A stretch of DNA of 64,000 nt from Nocardia elegans NBRC 108235 (lineage in GTDB: Bacteria > Actinomycetota > Actinomycetes > Mycobacteriales > Mycobacteriaceae). The stretch covers positions 1 through 64,000 of the forward strand of contig NZ_BDBF01000036.1 in the NCBI RefSeq assembly GCF_001612845.1, written 5' to 3'. How positions within the stretch are numbered: position 1 is the first letter of the stretch; every line of letters begins with the position of its first letter. Shown piece by piece: positions 25,265 to 33,444 of the stretch. The position numbers were made by a program, and so were the translations under genes. Below the pieces are notes generated by a model. The model was not told the origin of the DNA and did no database searches. It saw nothing but the letters and a program-made list of their open reading frames with translations.

Positions 25265-26443
25265 TCAGCAGGGGAGCTGGATGCCTTTGTACTTGGCCAC
25301 CCGCAGGACCGAATCGTCGACCTGCTTCATGGTCAGCTTCCCGTCGCGAACTTCCTGCTCGAGCCGGTCGAGTACCGAGCTGACGGCGTCGGTGCTGATC
25401 CACAGCGCGTCGTCGGCGCCGGCCTCCAGGGCGGCGGCTACCGCGTCCTCGATGCCCATCCGGGCGGTGATGGCCGCCATGCCGCTCAGGTCGTCGGTGA
25501 AGATCGGGCCGTCGTAGGGCTTGGCGTTGTAGCCGGTGCCCTGGCGCAGCAGTGCCATCGCCTGCGGGCTGATGCTCGCCGGAACGTTGGGCGTGGTCAG
25601 CCCGGGAACGTCCAGATGGCCGACCATCACCGCGGCGCCGGAGTCGATCAGGTTCCGGAACGGCACCAGATCCACCTGCTGCATCTGATCCAGCGGGGGC
25701 GTGCGCACCGCGCCGGTGTGGGAATCGCCCGACCCGTGCCCGTGGCCGGGGAAGTGCTTCATCACCGCGCCGACACCGGCATCGTGCATGGCCCGGATGT
25801 AGGCGCCGGCGTATTCGGTGACGACCTGCGGATCCTGCGAGTAGGACCGGTCGCCGATCACCGCGTCGTCGGGCTCGTCGCTGACGTCCACGTCGGGCGC
25901 GAAGTCGACGGTGATGCCGAGCTTCTTCATGGCCTGCCCGCGGGCCAGGCTCTGCTGGTAGTACTCGTCGGTCGACATGGTCTGCGCGGCGACCCGGGCC
26001 GAGGGCGCCTGCCCGATCAGGTTCTGCAACCGCGACACCCGGCCGCCTTCTTCGTCGATGGTCACCATCAGCGGTGTGCGCGCGGCGGCCTTCACCTGGT
26101 CGAGTCCCTGGCCCGACAGCATGGACTGGTCGGTCCAGCTGCCGACGAAGATGCCGCCCACCTGTTCCCCGCGCACCACCTGTTCGGCGTCGGCGGCGTT
26201 CTTGACGCCCACGGTGAGCAGCTGCGCCAGCTTCTGCCGGGTGGTGAACTGCGCGAGATAGCCTGCGGCGCAGTCCTGCTGGTTACCGGTTGTGGTGGTC
26301 GCGGGGGTGGCGCCCGTCGCGTTCGTCGTGCCCGGTGCGGCGCTGGGGCTGGTCGTGGTGGTGGAGGTGGAGCCGCCACCACCGGAGCACCCCGCGAGGG
26401 CGACTGCGGCTACTGCGAGAACGATCCCGGCAACGTTGCGCAT
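25265..26443 (-). CDS. lpqI: LpqI-like lipoprotein, glycoside hydrolase family 3 (NagZ-type)
   Basis: The 392-residue lipoprotein has a signal peptide MRNVAGIVLAVAAVALAGC whose lipobox LAGC gives the lipidated Cys. A Ser/Thr-rich linker leads into a GH3 catalytic domain. KHFPGHGHGSGDSHTG is the NagZ signature whose His/Asp act in catalysis, and IFTDDLSGMAAITARMGIEDAV contains the catalytic-region Asp. NagZ-type enzymes release N-acetylglucosamine from muropeptides in peptidoglycan recycling. Mtb Rv0237 is the counterpart and sits beside aftD and Rv0238 there. ATG at 26443 begins the signal peptide exactly; the upstream in-frame extension is rejected. Confidence 0.88.
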   Translation of the reverse strand: MRNVAGIVLAVAAVALAGCSGGGGSTSTTTTSPSAAPGTTNATGATPATTTTGNQQDCAAGYLAQFTTRQKLAQLLTVGVKNAADAEQVVRGEQVGGIFVGSWTDQSMLSGQGLDQVKAAARTPLMVTIDEEGGRVSRLQNLIGQAPSARVAAQTMSTDEYYQQSLARGQAMKKLGITVDFAPDVDVSDEPDDAVIGDRSYSQDPQVVTEYAGAYIRAMHDAGVGAVMKHFPGHGHGSGDSHTGAVRTPPLDQMQQVDLVPFRNLIDSGAAVMVGHLDVPGLTTPNVPASISPQAMALLRQGTGYNAKPYDGPIFTDDLSGMAAITARMGIEDAVAAALEAGADDALWISTDAVSSVLDRLEQEVRDGKLTMKQVDDSVLRVAKYKGIQLPC

Positions 26444-26612
26444 GGACCGACCGTAGCCGTTCGAGGCGCCGGAACCTACCCGTGGTCGCCGACCGCACCC
26501 CTGCCCCGGAAATCGCACACCGAGAATCTGCAACTCGGCCACCGCGAACTGCAGTGGGCCGGGCGGTCAGGTCGGCGCCGACTTCGGTGGCGGCCTCGTC
26601 GACGCCGAACTG

Positions 26613-26924
26613 ATGGGAACCCTCTACGAACTGCCCGGTATCGCCGACGCCGCACATACCGTCCTCGGCGCCGTCCAGCGCACGGCCGGCCCGCAGGCGG
26701 TCGCGATGCTGCCGGAGGGACTGCGTGCGCTGGCAGACGCCGCGCACACTCAGCTCGACGGGCTGGAGCCGAAATATCCTGAGATGCGGCCGGATTCGAA
26801 GCTGAACCAGGCCGGCCGGGCGGTGGCCGATGTATTCCGCTCGATGCTCACCGACCTCTACGGCTGGGGCACCGACCTGTTCGGCATGCAGACCATCGAC
26901 TGGCTCGACCGGCAATTCGACTGA
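26613..26924 (+). CDS. Small hypothetical protein, possibly a 5'-truncated remnant
   Basis: A 103-residue reading with normal high-GC third positions: MGTLYELPGIADAAHTVLGAVQRTAGPQAVAMLPEGLRALADAAHT, ending FGMQTIDWLDRQFD. The same frame is open well upstream (reading GGQVGADFGGGLVDAEL just before the Met) but has no start codon, and no ribosome site is evident. Coding-like sequence therefore seems to run back into the lpqI promoter region. After its stop another frame reads a short hydrophobic peptide (26926-27028). The gene could be real and short, or the tail of a decayed gene. I do not recognise the family. Confidence 0.4.
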   Translation: MGTLYELPGIADAAHTVLGAVQRTAGPQAVAMLPEGLRALADAAHTQLDGLEPKYPEMRPDSKLNQAGRAVADVFRSMLTDLYGWGTDLFGMQTIDWLDRQFD

Positions 26925-27053
26925 GCGGAGACATCAGGGCATTCCTCTGGGGACTGGGCTACCTGCTCACCTTCGGACCACTGGCGGCGCTGGACATGGT
27001 CGGCCGAGCCGTCGAAAGCCTGAGCTGAACCGGGCGCGAAACTGCGCCTGCGG

Positions 27054-28082
27054 CTACGTGCCCGGCAGCTCGTTGTGCCCGCCGAACGCCTTGCGCATGG
27101 CCGAGAGCACCTTGTCCGCGTAGAGCGCCTCACCGCGCGAGGAGAACCGCTCGTACAGCGCGGTCGAGAGCACCGGGGCGGGCACACCCTCGTCGATCGC
27201 GGCGTGGATGGTCCAGCGTCCCTCGCCCGAATCCGACACCCGCCCACCGAAGCTGGTCAGGTCTGGATCGGCGTGCAGCGCGGCCGCGGTCAGATCCAGC
27301 AGCCAGGACGCGACCACCGATCCGCGCCGCCACACCTCGGTGACCTCCGGCACGTCGATGTCGAACTGGTAGTACTCCGGATTCTCCAGCGGGGACACCT
27401 CGGCCGAATGCGCGTCGTCGAGTTCCTTGCCGATATTGGCCTTGTGCAGGATGTTCAGGCCTTCGGCGTAGGCGGCCATCGCGCCGTATTCGATGCCGTT
27501 ATGCACCATTTTTACGAAATGTCCGGCACCGGCGGGACCGCAGTGCAGGTAGCCCTGCTCGGCGGGAGAGGGCTCACCGGTGCGACCGGGGGTGCGCTCG
27601 GCGGCGTCGACACCCGGTGCGATCGACTTGAAAAGCGGTTCCAGATGGGCGACCTGCTCGGCTTCGCCGCCGATCATCAGGCAGTAGCCGCGGTCCAGCC
27701 CCCACACGCCGCCGGAGGTGCCGATGTCGAGGTAGTGAATGCCTTTGGGCGCCAGGGCCTTGGCCCGCTCGATGTCCTCGTGGTAGCGGCTGTTACCGCC
27801 GTCGATGATGATGTCGCCCGGTTCCAGCAGTTCGGCGATCCGGTCGATGACCGCGCCGGTCGCACCGGCCGGAATCATCACCCAGACCACGCGCGGCTTC
27901 TCGAGCAGCGCGACGAAGGCCGGGTAGTCGGTCGCGCCCTGGAAGCTGTCGCCCAGTTCGTCGGTGAATTCCTTGATCTGGTCCTCGTGCCGGGAGTATC
28001 CGACCGCGGTGTGACCGTCCTTGACGATGCGCCGCACGATGTTGGCACCCATTCGGCCGAGCCCGATCATTCCCAGCTGCAT
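27054..28082 (-). CDS. gnd: 6-phosphogluconate dehydrogenase, decarboxylating (short GndA type)
   Basis: The 342-residue enzyme oxidatively decarboxylates 6-phosphogluconate to ribulose 5-phosphate in the pentose phosphate pathway. N-terminal Rossmann motif MQLGMIGLGRMGANIVRR, the substrate loop DGGNSRYHED, GTSGGVWGLDRGYCLMIGG, and the catalytic Lys region GHFVKMVHNGIEYG are all present. The length of ~340 identifies the short bacterial class, often NAD-linked, rather than the ~470-residue enzyme. The protein ends ...ALYADKVLSAMRKAFGGHNE. Upstream lie 266 bases that contain the terminator of the DUF4185 gene. Confidence 0.92.
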   Translation of the reverse strand: MQLGMIGLGRMGANIVRRIVKDGHTAVGYSRHEDQIKEFTDELGDSFQGATDYPAFVALLEKPRVVWVMIPAGATGAVIDRIAELLEPGDIIIDGGNSRYHEDIERAKALAPKGIHYLDIGTSGGVWGLDRGYCLMIGGEAEQVAHLEPLFKSIAPGVDAAERTPGRTGEPSPAEQGYLHCGPAGAGHFVKMVHNGIEYGAMAAYAEGLNILHKANIGKELDDAHSAEVSPLENPEYYQFDIDVPEVTEVWRRGSVVASWLLDLTAAALHADPDLTSFGGRVSDSGEGRWTIHAAIDEGVPAPVLSTALYERFSSRGEALYADKVLSAMRKAFGGHNELPGT

Positions 28083-28264
28083 ACTCTTCTCCTAGAGTCG
28101 TCCGAGCTTCGGCAGGTCCGAGCTCTGCTTGCTGCTGTACCGCGGCGGGAGACCAGCGCCCTGCACCGCCACCGCTCTCGATTGTCCCCGCTGCCCCGAT
28201 CGAAAATTTCTCCGGTGTCGAAACGAATCGTGTAACACCCCGAGCCCGGTCCCGATAATCAGAT

Positions 28265-28313
28265 CGGCTCCGTGCAGTTGCCAGACCCCCGACCCGGCAA
28301 CCGCACGGAGCCG
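28265..28313 (-). terminator. Terminator of the first DUF4185 gene
   Basis: CGGCTCCGTGCAGTTGCC (28265-28282) pairs with GGCAACCGCACGGAGCCG (28296-28313) with one mismatch around a 13-base loop. It lies just downstream of the DUF4185 stop on its strand and before gnd. Confidence 0.7.
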
Positions 28314-28348
28314 TCTTCATGTCCTCGCGGCCTCCGGCTCCCGCACTT

Positions 28349-29431
28349 CTACAGCGGCGTCTTCATGAGCACGACGTTGTACTGGTTGTGCATGGTGAGC
28401 AGGAAGTACAGGTCGCCGCCGGTCTGATACGGGTAGATCATCGGCGCGTACATGGTCGGCAGATCGCGCACGTCGATCACGACGCGCGGCGCACTCCACG
28501 GGCCCTCCGGGTTCGGCGCGGTCCGCATGACCACGGAGTCGAAGGGATCGGTGGTCAGCATCACGTACTGGCCCAGATGCGCGTTCCACTGCACCGACAG
28601 CTCGCCCACGCCGCCGACGATCGGCTTGGCCGCGTTGGCGTCCTTCGGCTTCCACGCGCCGCCGTCCCAGTACTCGTAGGCGTCGATATTGGCGATATCG
28701 GCTTCCTTGACCCGCGAGATGAATCCGGGCTGGTTGCGGCCCGCCGGGGTGCCGTACTTGTAGACGTAGCCGCCGGCCTTCAGGAAGGCGTTCTGCTGGA
28801 AACTCTGGAAGCCGTTCTCGTTGCCGCGGCGGGTGGTCGGCAGCTGCGCCCAGGTCTGGCCGTCGTCACCGGAGACGGCCAGGGTGGAGAAGTTGGTGTC
28901 CCAGTGTCCATCCGGGCCCCACTCCCGCACCGACATCATCGACATGTACTGCACGCCGTTGACCGAGATGCCCGCGGTCGGAATGAAACTGATCTCGATG
29001 CCCGGAATCTTCGGGCTGGGCAGCGGATTGTCCACGAAGCTCGTGTAGTTCACACCCGCCGCCGGGTCCGCGTCGGCCGGGCTGCGGAACAGCACGTTCG
29101 AGCGCCACGCCCAGATGCTGCCGGCCAGCACGTTCGGCACGCCGAGGCCGGCGGTGTCGCCGTAGGCGGTGATCATCTGGCCGCGCCCGTCGTCCCACAT
29201 GATGCCGAGGTCGGTGCCCAGCACGTTCTGGTTCTGCGTCCGGTTCGGCGAGGCCATTCCGGTGGCCTGGTAGACCGCCTGTGTCGGGCCCGGGAGCTGC
29301 GGCAATCCGTTGATGCCGTTCAGTCCGGGAATCGGATTGATGTTGTTCGGGTCGGCTCCGGCCGGCGATGCCGTCAGGCCCAGCAGCGCGACCGCCGCGC
29401 AAGCTCCCGCCAGTGCGGACAGTCGTCTCAT
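28349..29431 (-). CDS. Secreted DUF4185 protein, paralog 1
   Basis: The 360-residue secreted protein has a signal peptide MRRLSALAGACAAVALLGLTASPAGA with likely cleavage after AGA. It then shows the DUF4185 beta-propeller-like core: GMASPNRTQNQNVLGTDLGIMWDDGRGQMITAYGDTAG, FIPTAGISVNGVQYMSMMSVREW, and YAPMIYPYQTGGDLYFLLTMHNQYNVVLM. The family resembles glycosyl hydrolase/arabinanase-like five-bladed folds, and activity on arabinan-type cell-wall sugars is a reasonable but unproven idea. ATG at 29431 has GGAAGGA eight bases upstream. A close paralog lies at 37266; the two share long identical blocks. Confidence 0.85.
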   Translation of the reverse strand: MRRLSALAGACAAVALLGLTASPAGADPNNINPIPGLNGINGLPQLPGPTQAVYQATGMASPNRTQNQNVLGTDLGIMWDDGRGQMITAYGDTAGLGVPNVLAGSIWAWRSNVLFRSPADADPAAGVNYTSFVDNPLPSPKIPGIEISFIPTAGISVNGVQYMSMMSVREWGPDGHWDTNFSTLAVSGDDGQTWAQLPTTRRGNENGFQSFQQNAFLKAGGYVYKYGTPAGRNQPGFISRVKEADIANIDAYEYWDGGAWKPKDANAAKPIVGGVGELSVQWNAHLGQYVMLTTDPFDSVVMRTAPNPEGPWSAPRVVIDVRDLPTMYAPMIYPYQTGGDLYFLLTMHNQYNVVLMKTPL

Positions 29432-29666
29432 ATTCCGAATTCCTTCCATGAGTCGCGCCGTGGGTATTGTGCCTGCCCTCGGCGGACGGCGTGCTCCATG
29501 CCGACGAAACTCTCGTCACATCGGCGCGGCACGGCGTTGTCTCGGTTGTCTCGGTTTATGTATGGCGCACCAGACCCCGGGGCACTCCAGTGCCGACATT
29601 ATTACCCGGTCTCGATTCCGGTGCAGGACCGGCGGTCCGGGCGTGCCGTCCGGATCGCTGCCCAGG

Positions 29667-29711
29667 CCTTCGCATTCGGGACCCGGAGCCCCTTCGCATT
29701 CGGGACCCGGA
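29667..29711. repeat. Two 21-base direct repeats
   Basis: CCTTCGCATTCGGGACCCGG plus A occurs at 29667-29687 and again at 29691-29711, a 24-base period. It is in the ~350-base gap between fadE5 and the DUF4185 gene, which holds no gene, only these repeats and the fadE5 terminator. Confidence 0.7.
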
Positions 29712-29715
29712 ACGG

Positions 29716-29755
29716 CAGCGGCCCCGCCTCCCGAAGGCGGGAGGCAGGGCCGCTG
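29716..29755 (-). terminator. fadE5 terminator
   Basis: CAGCGGCCCCGCCTCCCG (29716-29733) pairs with CGGGAGGCAGGGCCGCTG (29738-29755) with one mismatch and an AAGG loop. It is 26 bases after the fadE5 stop. Confidence 0.8.
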
Positions 29756-29781
29756 TGTTCACGTGGTGGACGAGGAGGCGA

Positions 29782-31617
29782 TCAGAAGGCCGCTTCGTCG
29801 AGCTCCATCACGTCGTTGTCCAGGTTGGACAGCACGGTGCGGGTGGAGGTCAGCTCCGGCAGCACGTTGCGGGCGAAGAACTGAGCCACGGCGACCTTGC
29901 CGTTGTAGAAGGCCTCGTCGGAACCGGTGGCGCCGTTGTCGAGGGCCTTGATGGCGACCTCGGCCTGACGCAGCAGCTGCCAGCCGATCAGCAGGTCGCC
30001 CACCGCCATCAGGAAGCGGACCGAACCCAGGCCGACCTTGTACAGCTCCTTGGCGTCCTCCTGCGCACCCATCAGGTGACCGGTCAGGGTGGCGGCCATG
30101 GCCTGCACATCCTCGAGCGCGGTGGCCAGCAGCTTGCGCTCGCCCTTCAGGCGGCCGTTGCCGGCCTCGGACTCGATGAACTTCTGCACCTGGCCGGCCA
30201 CGTGGGCCAGCGCCACGCCGCGATCGCGAGCGATCTTGCGGAAGAAGAAGTCCTGCGCCTGGATGGCGGTGGTGCCCTCGTACAGCGAGTCGATCTTCGC
30301 GTCGCGGATGTACTGCTCGATCGGGTAGTCCTGCAGGAAGCCGGAACCACCGAAGGTCTGCAGCGAATCGGTCAGGTACTGGTAGGCCCGCTCGGAGCCC
30401 ACACCCTTGACGATCGGCAGCAGCAGGTCGTTGACGCGGAACGCGAGATCCTTGTCGGCACCCGAGACCAGCTGAGCGATGTCCTCGTTCTGGTGGGCGG
30501 CGGTGTAGAGGTAGATCGCGCGCAGGCCCTCGGCGTAGGCCTTCTGCATCATCAGCGAGCGGCGCACGTCCGGGTGGTGGGTGATGGTGACGCGCGGAGC
30601 GGTCTTGTCGGTCATCTGAGTCAGATCCGCACCCTGCACACGCTGCTTGGCGTAGTCCAGCGCGTTCAGGTAACCGGTCGACAGGGTCGCGATGGCCTTG
30701 GTGCCCACCATCATTCGGGCGTTCTCGATCACGTCGAACATCTGCGCGATGCCGTTGTGGACCTCGCCGACGAGCCAGCCCTTGGCCGGGACGCCGTGGC
30801 CACCGAAGGTGACCTCACAGGTGGCCGAGACCTTCAGGCCCATCTTGTGCTCGACGTTGGTGACGAATACGCCGTTGCGCTCGCCCAGGGTCCGGTTCTC
30901 GAAGTCGAAGTGGAACTTCGGCACGAAGAACAGCGACAGGCCCTTGGTGCCCGGGCCGGCGCCCTCGGGGCGGGCCAGCACCAGGTGGAAGATGTTCTCG
31001 AACATGTCGTCGGAGTCACCGGAGGTGATGAACCGCTTGACACCCTCGATGTGCCAGGAGCCGTCCTCCTGCTGGATGGCCTTGGTGCGGCCGGCGCCCA
31101 CATCGGAGCCGGCGTCGGGCTCGGTCAGCACCATGGTGGCGCCCCAGTTGCGCTCGACGGCGATCTCGGCCCACTTCTTCTGCTCGTCGGTGGCGTTGTT
31201 CCAGAAGATCTGGCCGAACGGGCCACCGGCGGCGTACATCGCGACGGCCGGGTTCGAGCCCAGGATCATCTCGTTGAGGGCCCAGACCACCGAACGCGGC
31301 GCGGGCAGGCCGCCCAGCTCCTCGTTCAGGCCGACCTTGTTCCAGCCGGCCTCTTCGTAGGCCTTGAAGGACTTCTTGAACGACTCCGGAATAGAGACGC
31401 TGTGGGTGTTGGGGTCGAACACCGGCGGGTTGCGGTCGGCGTCGGCGAAGGACTCGGCGACCGGCCCCTCGGCCAGGCGGCGTACCTCTTCGATGATGTT
31501 CTTGACCGTGTCGGTGTCCAGGTCACCGTAGGCGCCGGAATCCAGCACCGAGCCGATGCCCAGCACCTCGAAGAGGTTGAACTCCAGGTCGCGGACGTTG
31601 CTCTTGTAATGGCCCAT
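29782..31617 (-). CDS. fadE5: Acyl-CoA dehydrogenase FadE5
   Basis: The 611-residue enzyme, the size of the long mycobacterial FadE5, introduces the trans-2 double bond into acyl-CoA using FAD. Features seen: an N-terminal extra domain, the FAD/substrate region GATMVLTEPDAGSDVGAGRTKA, IEGVKRFITSGD, SATCEVTFGGHGVPAKGWLVGE, and the C-terminal QTFGGSGFLQDYPIEQYIRDAKIDSLYEGTTAIQAQDFFFRKI with the catalytic Glu in YEGTT. Its promoter carries the TTAC-N6-GTAA operator, linking it to the TetR/fadA2/fabG4 set. In M. tuberculosis fadE5 (Rv0244c) is adjacent to fadA2; here gnd, DUF4185 and others lie between. Confidence 0.93.
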   Translation of the reverse strand: MGHYKSNVRDLEFNLFEVLGIGSVLDSGAYGDLDTDTVKNIIEEVRRLAEGPVAESFADADRNPPVFDPNTHSVSIPESFKKSFKAYEEAGWNKVGLNEELGGLPAPRSVVWALNEMILGSNPAVAMYAAGGPFGQIFWNNATDEQKKWAEIAVERNWGATMVLTEPDAGSDVGAGRTKAIQQEDGSWHIEGVKRFITSGDSDDMFENIFHLVLARPEGAGPGTKGLSLFFVPKFHFDFENRTLGERNGVFVTNVEHKMGLKVSATCEVTFGGHGVPAKGWLVGEVHNGIAQMFDVIENARMMVGTKAIATLSTGYLNALDYAKQRVQGADLTQMTDKTAPRVTITHHPDVRRSLMMQKAYAEGLRAIYLYTAAHQNEDIAQLVSGADKDLAFRVNDLLLPIVKGVGSERAYQYLTDSLQTFGGSGFLQDYPIEQYIRDAKIDSLYEGTTAIQAQDFFFRKIARDRGVALAHVAGQVQKFIESEAGNGRLKGERKLLATALEDVQAMAATLTGHLMGAQEDAKELYKVGLGSVRFLMAVGDLLIGWQLLRQAEVAIKALDNGATGSDEAFYNGKVAVAQFFARNVLPELTSTRTVLSNLDNDVMELDEAAF

Positions 31618-31711
31618 CTCTGTTACTCACTCTCCGTTGAGTCGGTGCGGGTCGGTGTGTGCCGTTCCCGCCCATGTGTCTCCACACCGGGTAGTCGAAC
31701 GGAACATCCGC

Positions 31712-31756
31712 CTTCTACTCGCGGGTAACTTACAGCGTATATTACCGATGAGTAAT
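31712..31756 (-). promoter_or_regulatory. Two TetR-type operator sites before fadE5
   Basis: ATTACCGATGAGTAAT (31741-31756) has TTAC-N6-GTAA with flanking A/T symmetry. CTTCTACTCGCGGGTAACTT (31712-31731) is a weaker copy with CTAC-N6-GTAA. Both resemble AACTTACTCTGGAGTAAGTT at 20533 and lie ~95-140 bases before the fadE5 start. The remaining gap to the sulfatase gene holds no gene. Confidence 0.6.
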
Positions 31757-31903
31757 GGGCTTGGAAAGCGCTGACCGGGCGATGTGACGAGATGAACACG
31801 CGGCCGCCGGCTCACCGCAATCACCCGTCGCGGGTGAGGTGTCCGCGGGTGGTCGCGAGCAGGGTGTCGGCAGGGTAGTTCACCTGCGCCGAAGGAGGCC
31901 GCT

Positions 31904-33442
31904 GTGCCGGATTCGAAGCCGAACATCCTGGTTATCTGGGGTGACGACATCGGTATCACCAATCTCAGCTGCTACAGCGACGGCCTGATGGGCTATCGCA
32001 CGCCCAATATCGACCGGCTCGCCGAGGAAGGCATGCGGTTCACCGACTCCTACGGCGAACAGAGCTGTACGGCCGGGCGGGCCTCCTTCATCACCGGGCA
32101 GAGTGTCTACCGCACCGGGATGAGCAAGGTCGGAGTGCCCGGCGCCGGCATCGGTCTGTCTCCCGAGGATCCGACCATCGCCGAGCTGCTGAAACCGCTC
32201 GGCTACGCGACCGGGCAGTTCGGCAAGAACCACCTCGGCGACCTCAACAAATTCCTGCCGACGGTCCGCGGATTCGACGAGTTCTTCGGCAACCTCTACC
32301 ACCTGAACGCGGAGGAGGAACCCGAACTGCCGGACTACCCGCACAAGGACGCCTATCCGCGGCTGTACGACCTGCAACGCCCACGCGGGGTGCTGCACTC
32401 GTGGGCGACCGACGAGGACGACCCCACCGAGGACCCGCGCTTCGGGCGCGTCGGCAAACAACGTATCGAGGACACCGGGCCGCTGACCAAGAAGCGGATG
32501 GAGACGATCGACGAGGATGTGGCCGAGGCCTGCGTCGATTTCCTCACCCGTCAGCAGCGGGCGGGCGCGCCGTTCTTCGTCTGGCTGAACTTCACGCACA
32601 TGCATCTGCGCACGCACACCAAGCTGGAAAGTGTTGGGCAGGCGGGGTTCTGGCAGTCGCCGTACCACGACACGATGATCGACCACGACCGCAATGTGGG
32701 CCGCGTGCTCGATGCCCTCGACGAGCTCGGCCTGGCCGACAACACGATCGTCATCTACAGCACCGACAACGGCCCGCACGCCAACACCTGGCCCGACGGC
32801 GCGACCACCCCGTTCCGCAGCGAGAAGGACACCAACTGGGAGGGTGCGTTCCGGGTGCCGCAGGTGATCCGCTGGCCGGGCCACATCGCCGCCCGCTCCA
32901 TCTCCAACGACATAGTGCAGCACCATGATTGGCTGCCGACCCTGCTCGCCGCGGCCGGCGAACCGGATATCGTCGACAAGCTGAAACAGGGACATGTGGT
33001 GGGGGACAAGACTTTCAAGGTCCACATCGACGGCTACAACCTGCTGCCCTACCTCACCGGCGAGACCGAACACAGCCCGCGGCGCGGCATGGTCTATTTC
33101 TCCGACGACTGCGATGTGCTCGGAATCCGGTTCGAGAATTGGAAGATCGTGTTCATGGAGCAGCGCAAACAGGGCACGCTCGGAATCTGGGCCGAACCCT
33201 TCACCCCGCTGCGGGTGCCGAAACTGTTCAATCTGCGCACCGACCCGTTCGAGCGGGCCGACGTCACGTCCAACACCTATTGGGACTGGTTCCTCGACCA
33301 CGACTACATCGCCTTCTACGGAACGGCAATCGCGACGGCTTTCCTCGACACGTTCAAGGAATTTCCGCCCCGTCAGGAACCGGCCACCTTCACCATCAAC
33401 CAGGCGGTCGCCAAACTGCACGACTTCCTCGCCCGGGACTGA
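31904..33442 (+). CDS. Type I sulfatase (arylsulfatase)
   Basis: The 512-residue sulfatase hydrolyses a sulfate ester. Its active-site motif is C55-T-A-G-R59 within EQSCTAGRASFITGQ, where Cys is converted to formylglycine. The second motif is GKNHLGD (107-113). Metal ligands are seen in VIWGDDIG near the N terminus and in YSTDNGPH. No signal peptide is visible, so the protein is cytoplasmic or exported without Sec. GTG start with GGAGGCCGCT upstream. It is the first of a set of same-direction genes (HAD hydrolase, formylglycine-generating enzyme, hydrolase) in which the activator enzyme is two genes downstream. The substrate is unknown. Confidence 0.92.
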   Translation: MPDSKPNILVIWGDDIGITNLSCYSDGLMGYRTPNIDRLAEEGMRFTDSYGEQSCTAGRASFITGQSVYRTGMSKVGVPGAGIGLSPEDPTIAELLKPLGYATGQFGKNHLGDLNKFLPTVRGFDEFFGNLYHLNAEEEPELPDYPHKDAYPRLYDLQRPRGVLHSWATDEDDPTEDPRFGRVGKQRIEDTGPLTKKRMETIDEDVAEACVDFLTRQQRAGAPFFVWLNFTHMHLRTHTKLESVGQAGFWQSPYHDTMIDHDRNVGRVLDALDELGLADNTIVIYSTDNGPHANTWPDGATTPFRSEKDTNWEGAFRVPQVIRWPGHIAARSISNDIVQHHDWLPTLLAAAGEPDIVDKLKQGHVVGDKTFKVHIDGYNLLPYLTGETEHSPRRGMVYFSDDCDVLGIRFENWKIVFMEQRKQGTLGIWAEPFTPLRVPKLFNLRTDPFERADVTSNTYWDWFLDHDYIAFYGTAIATAFLDTFKEFPPRQEPATFTINQAVAKLHDFLARD

Positions 33443-33444
33443 CG

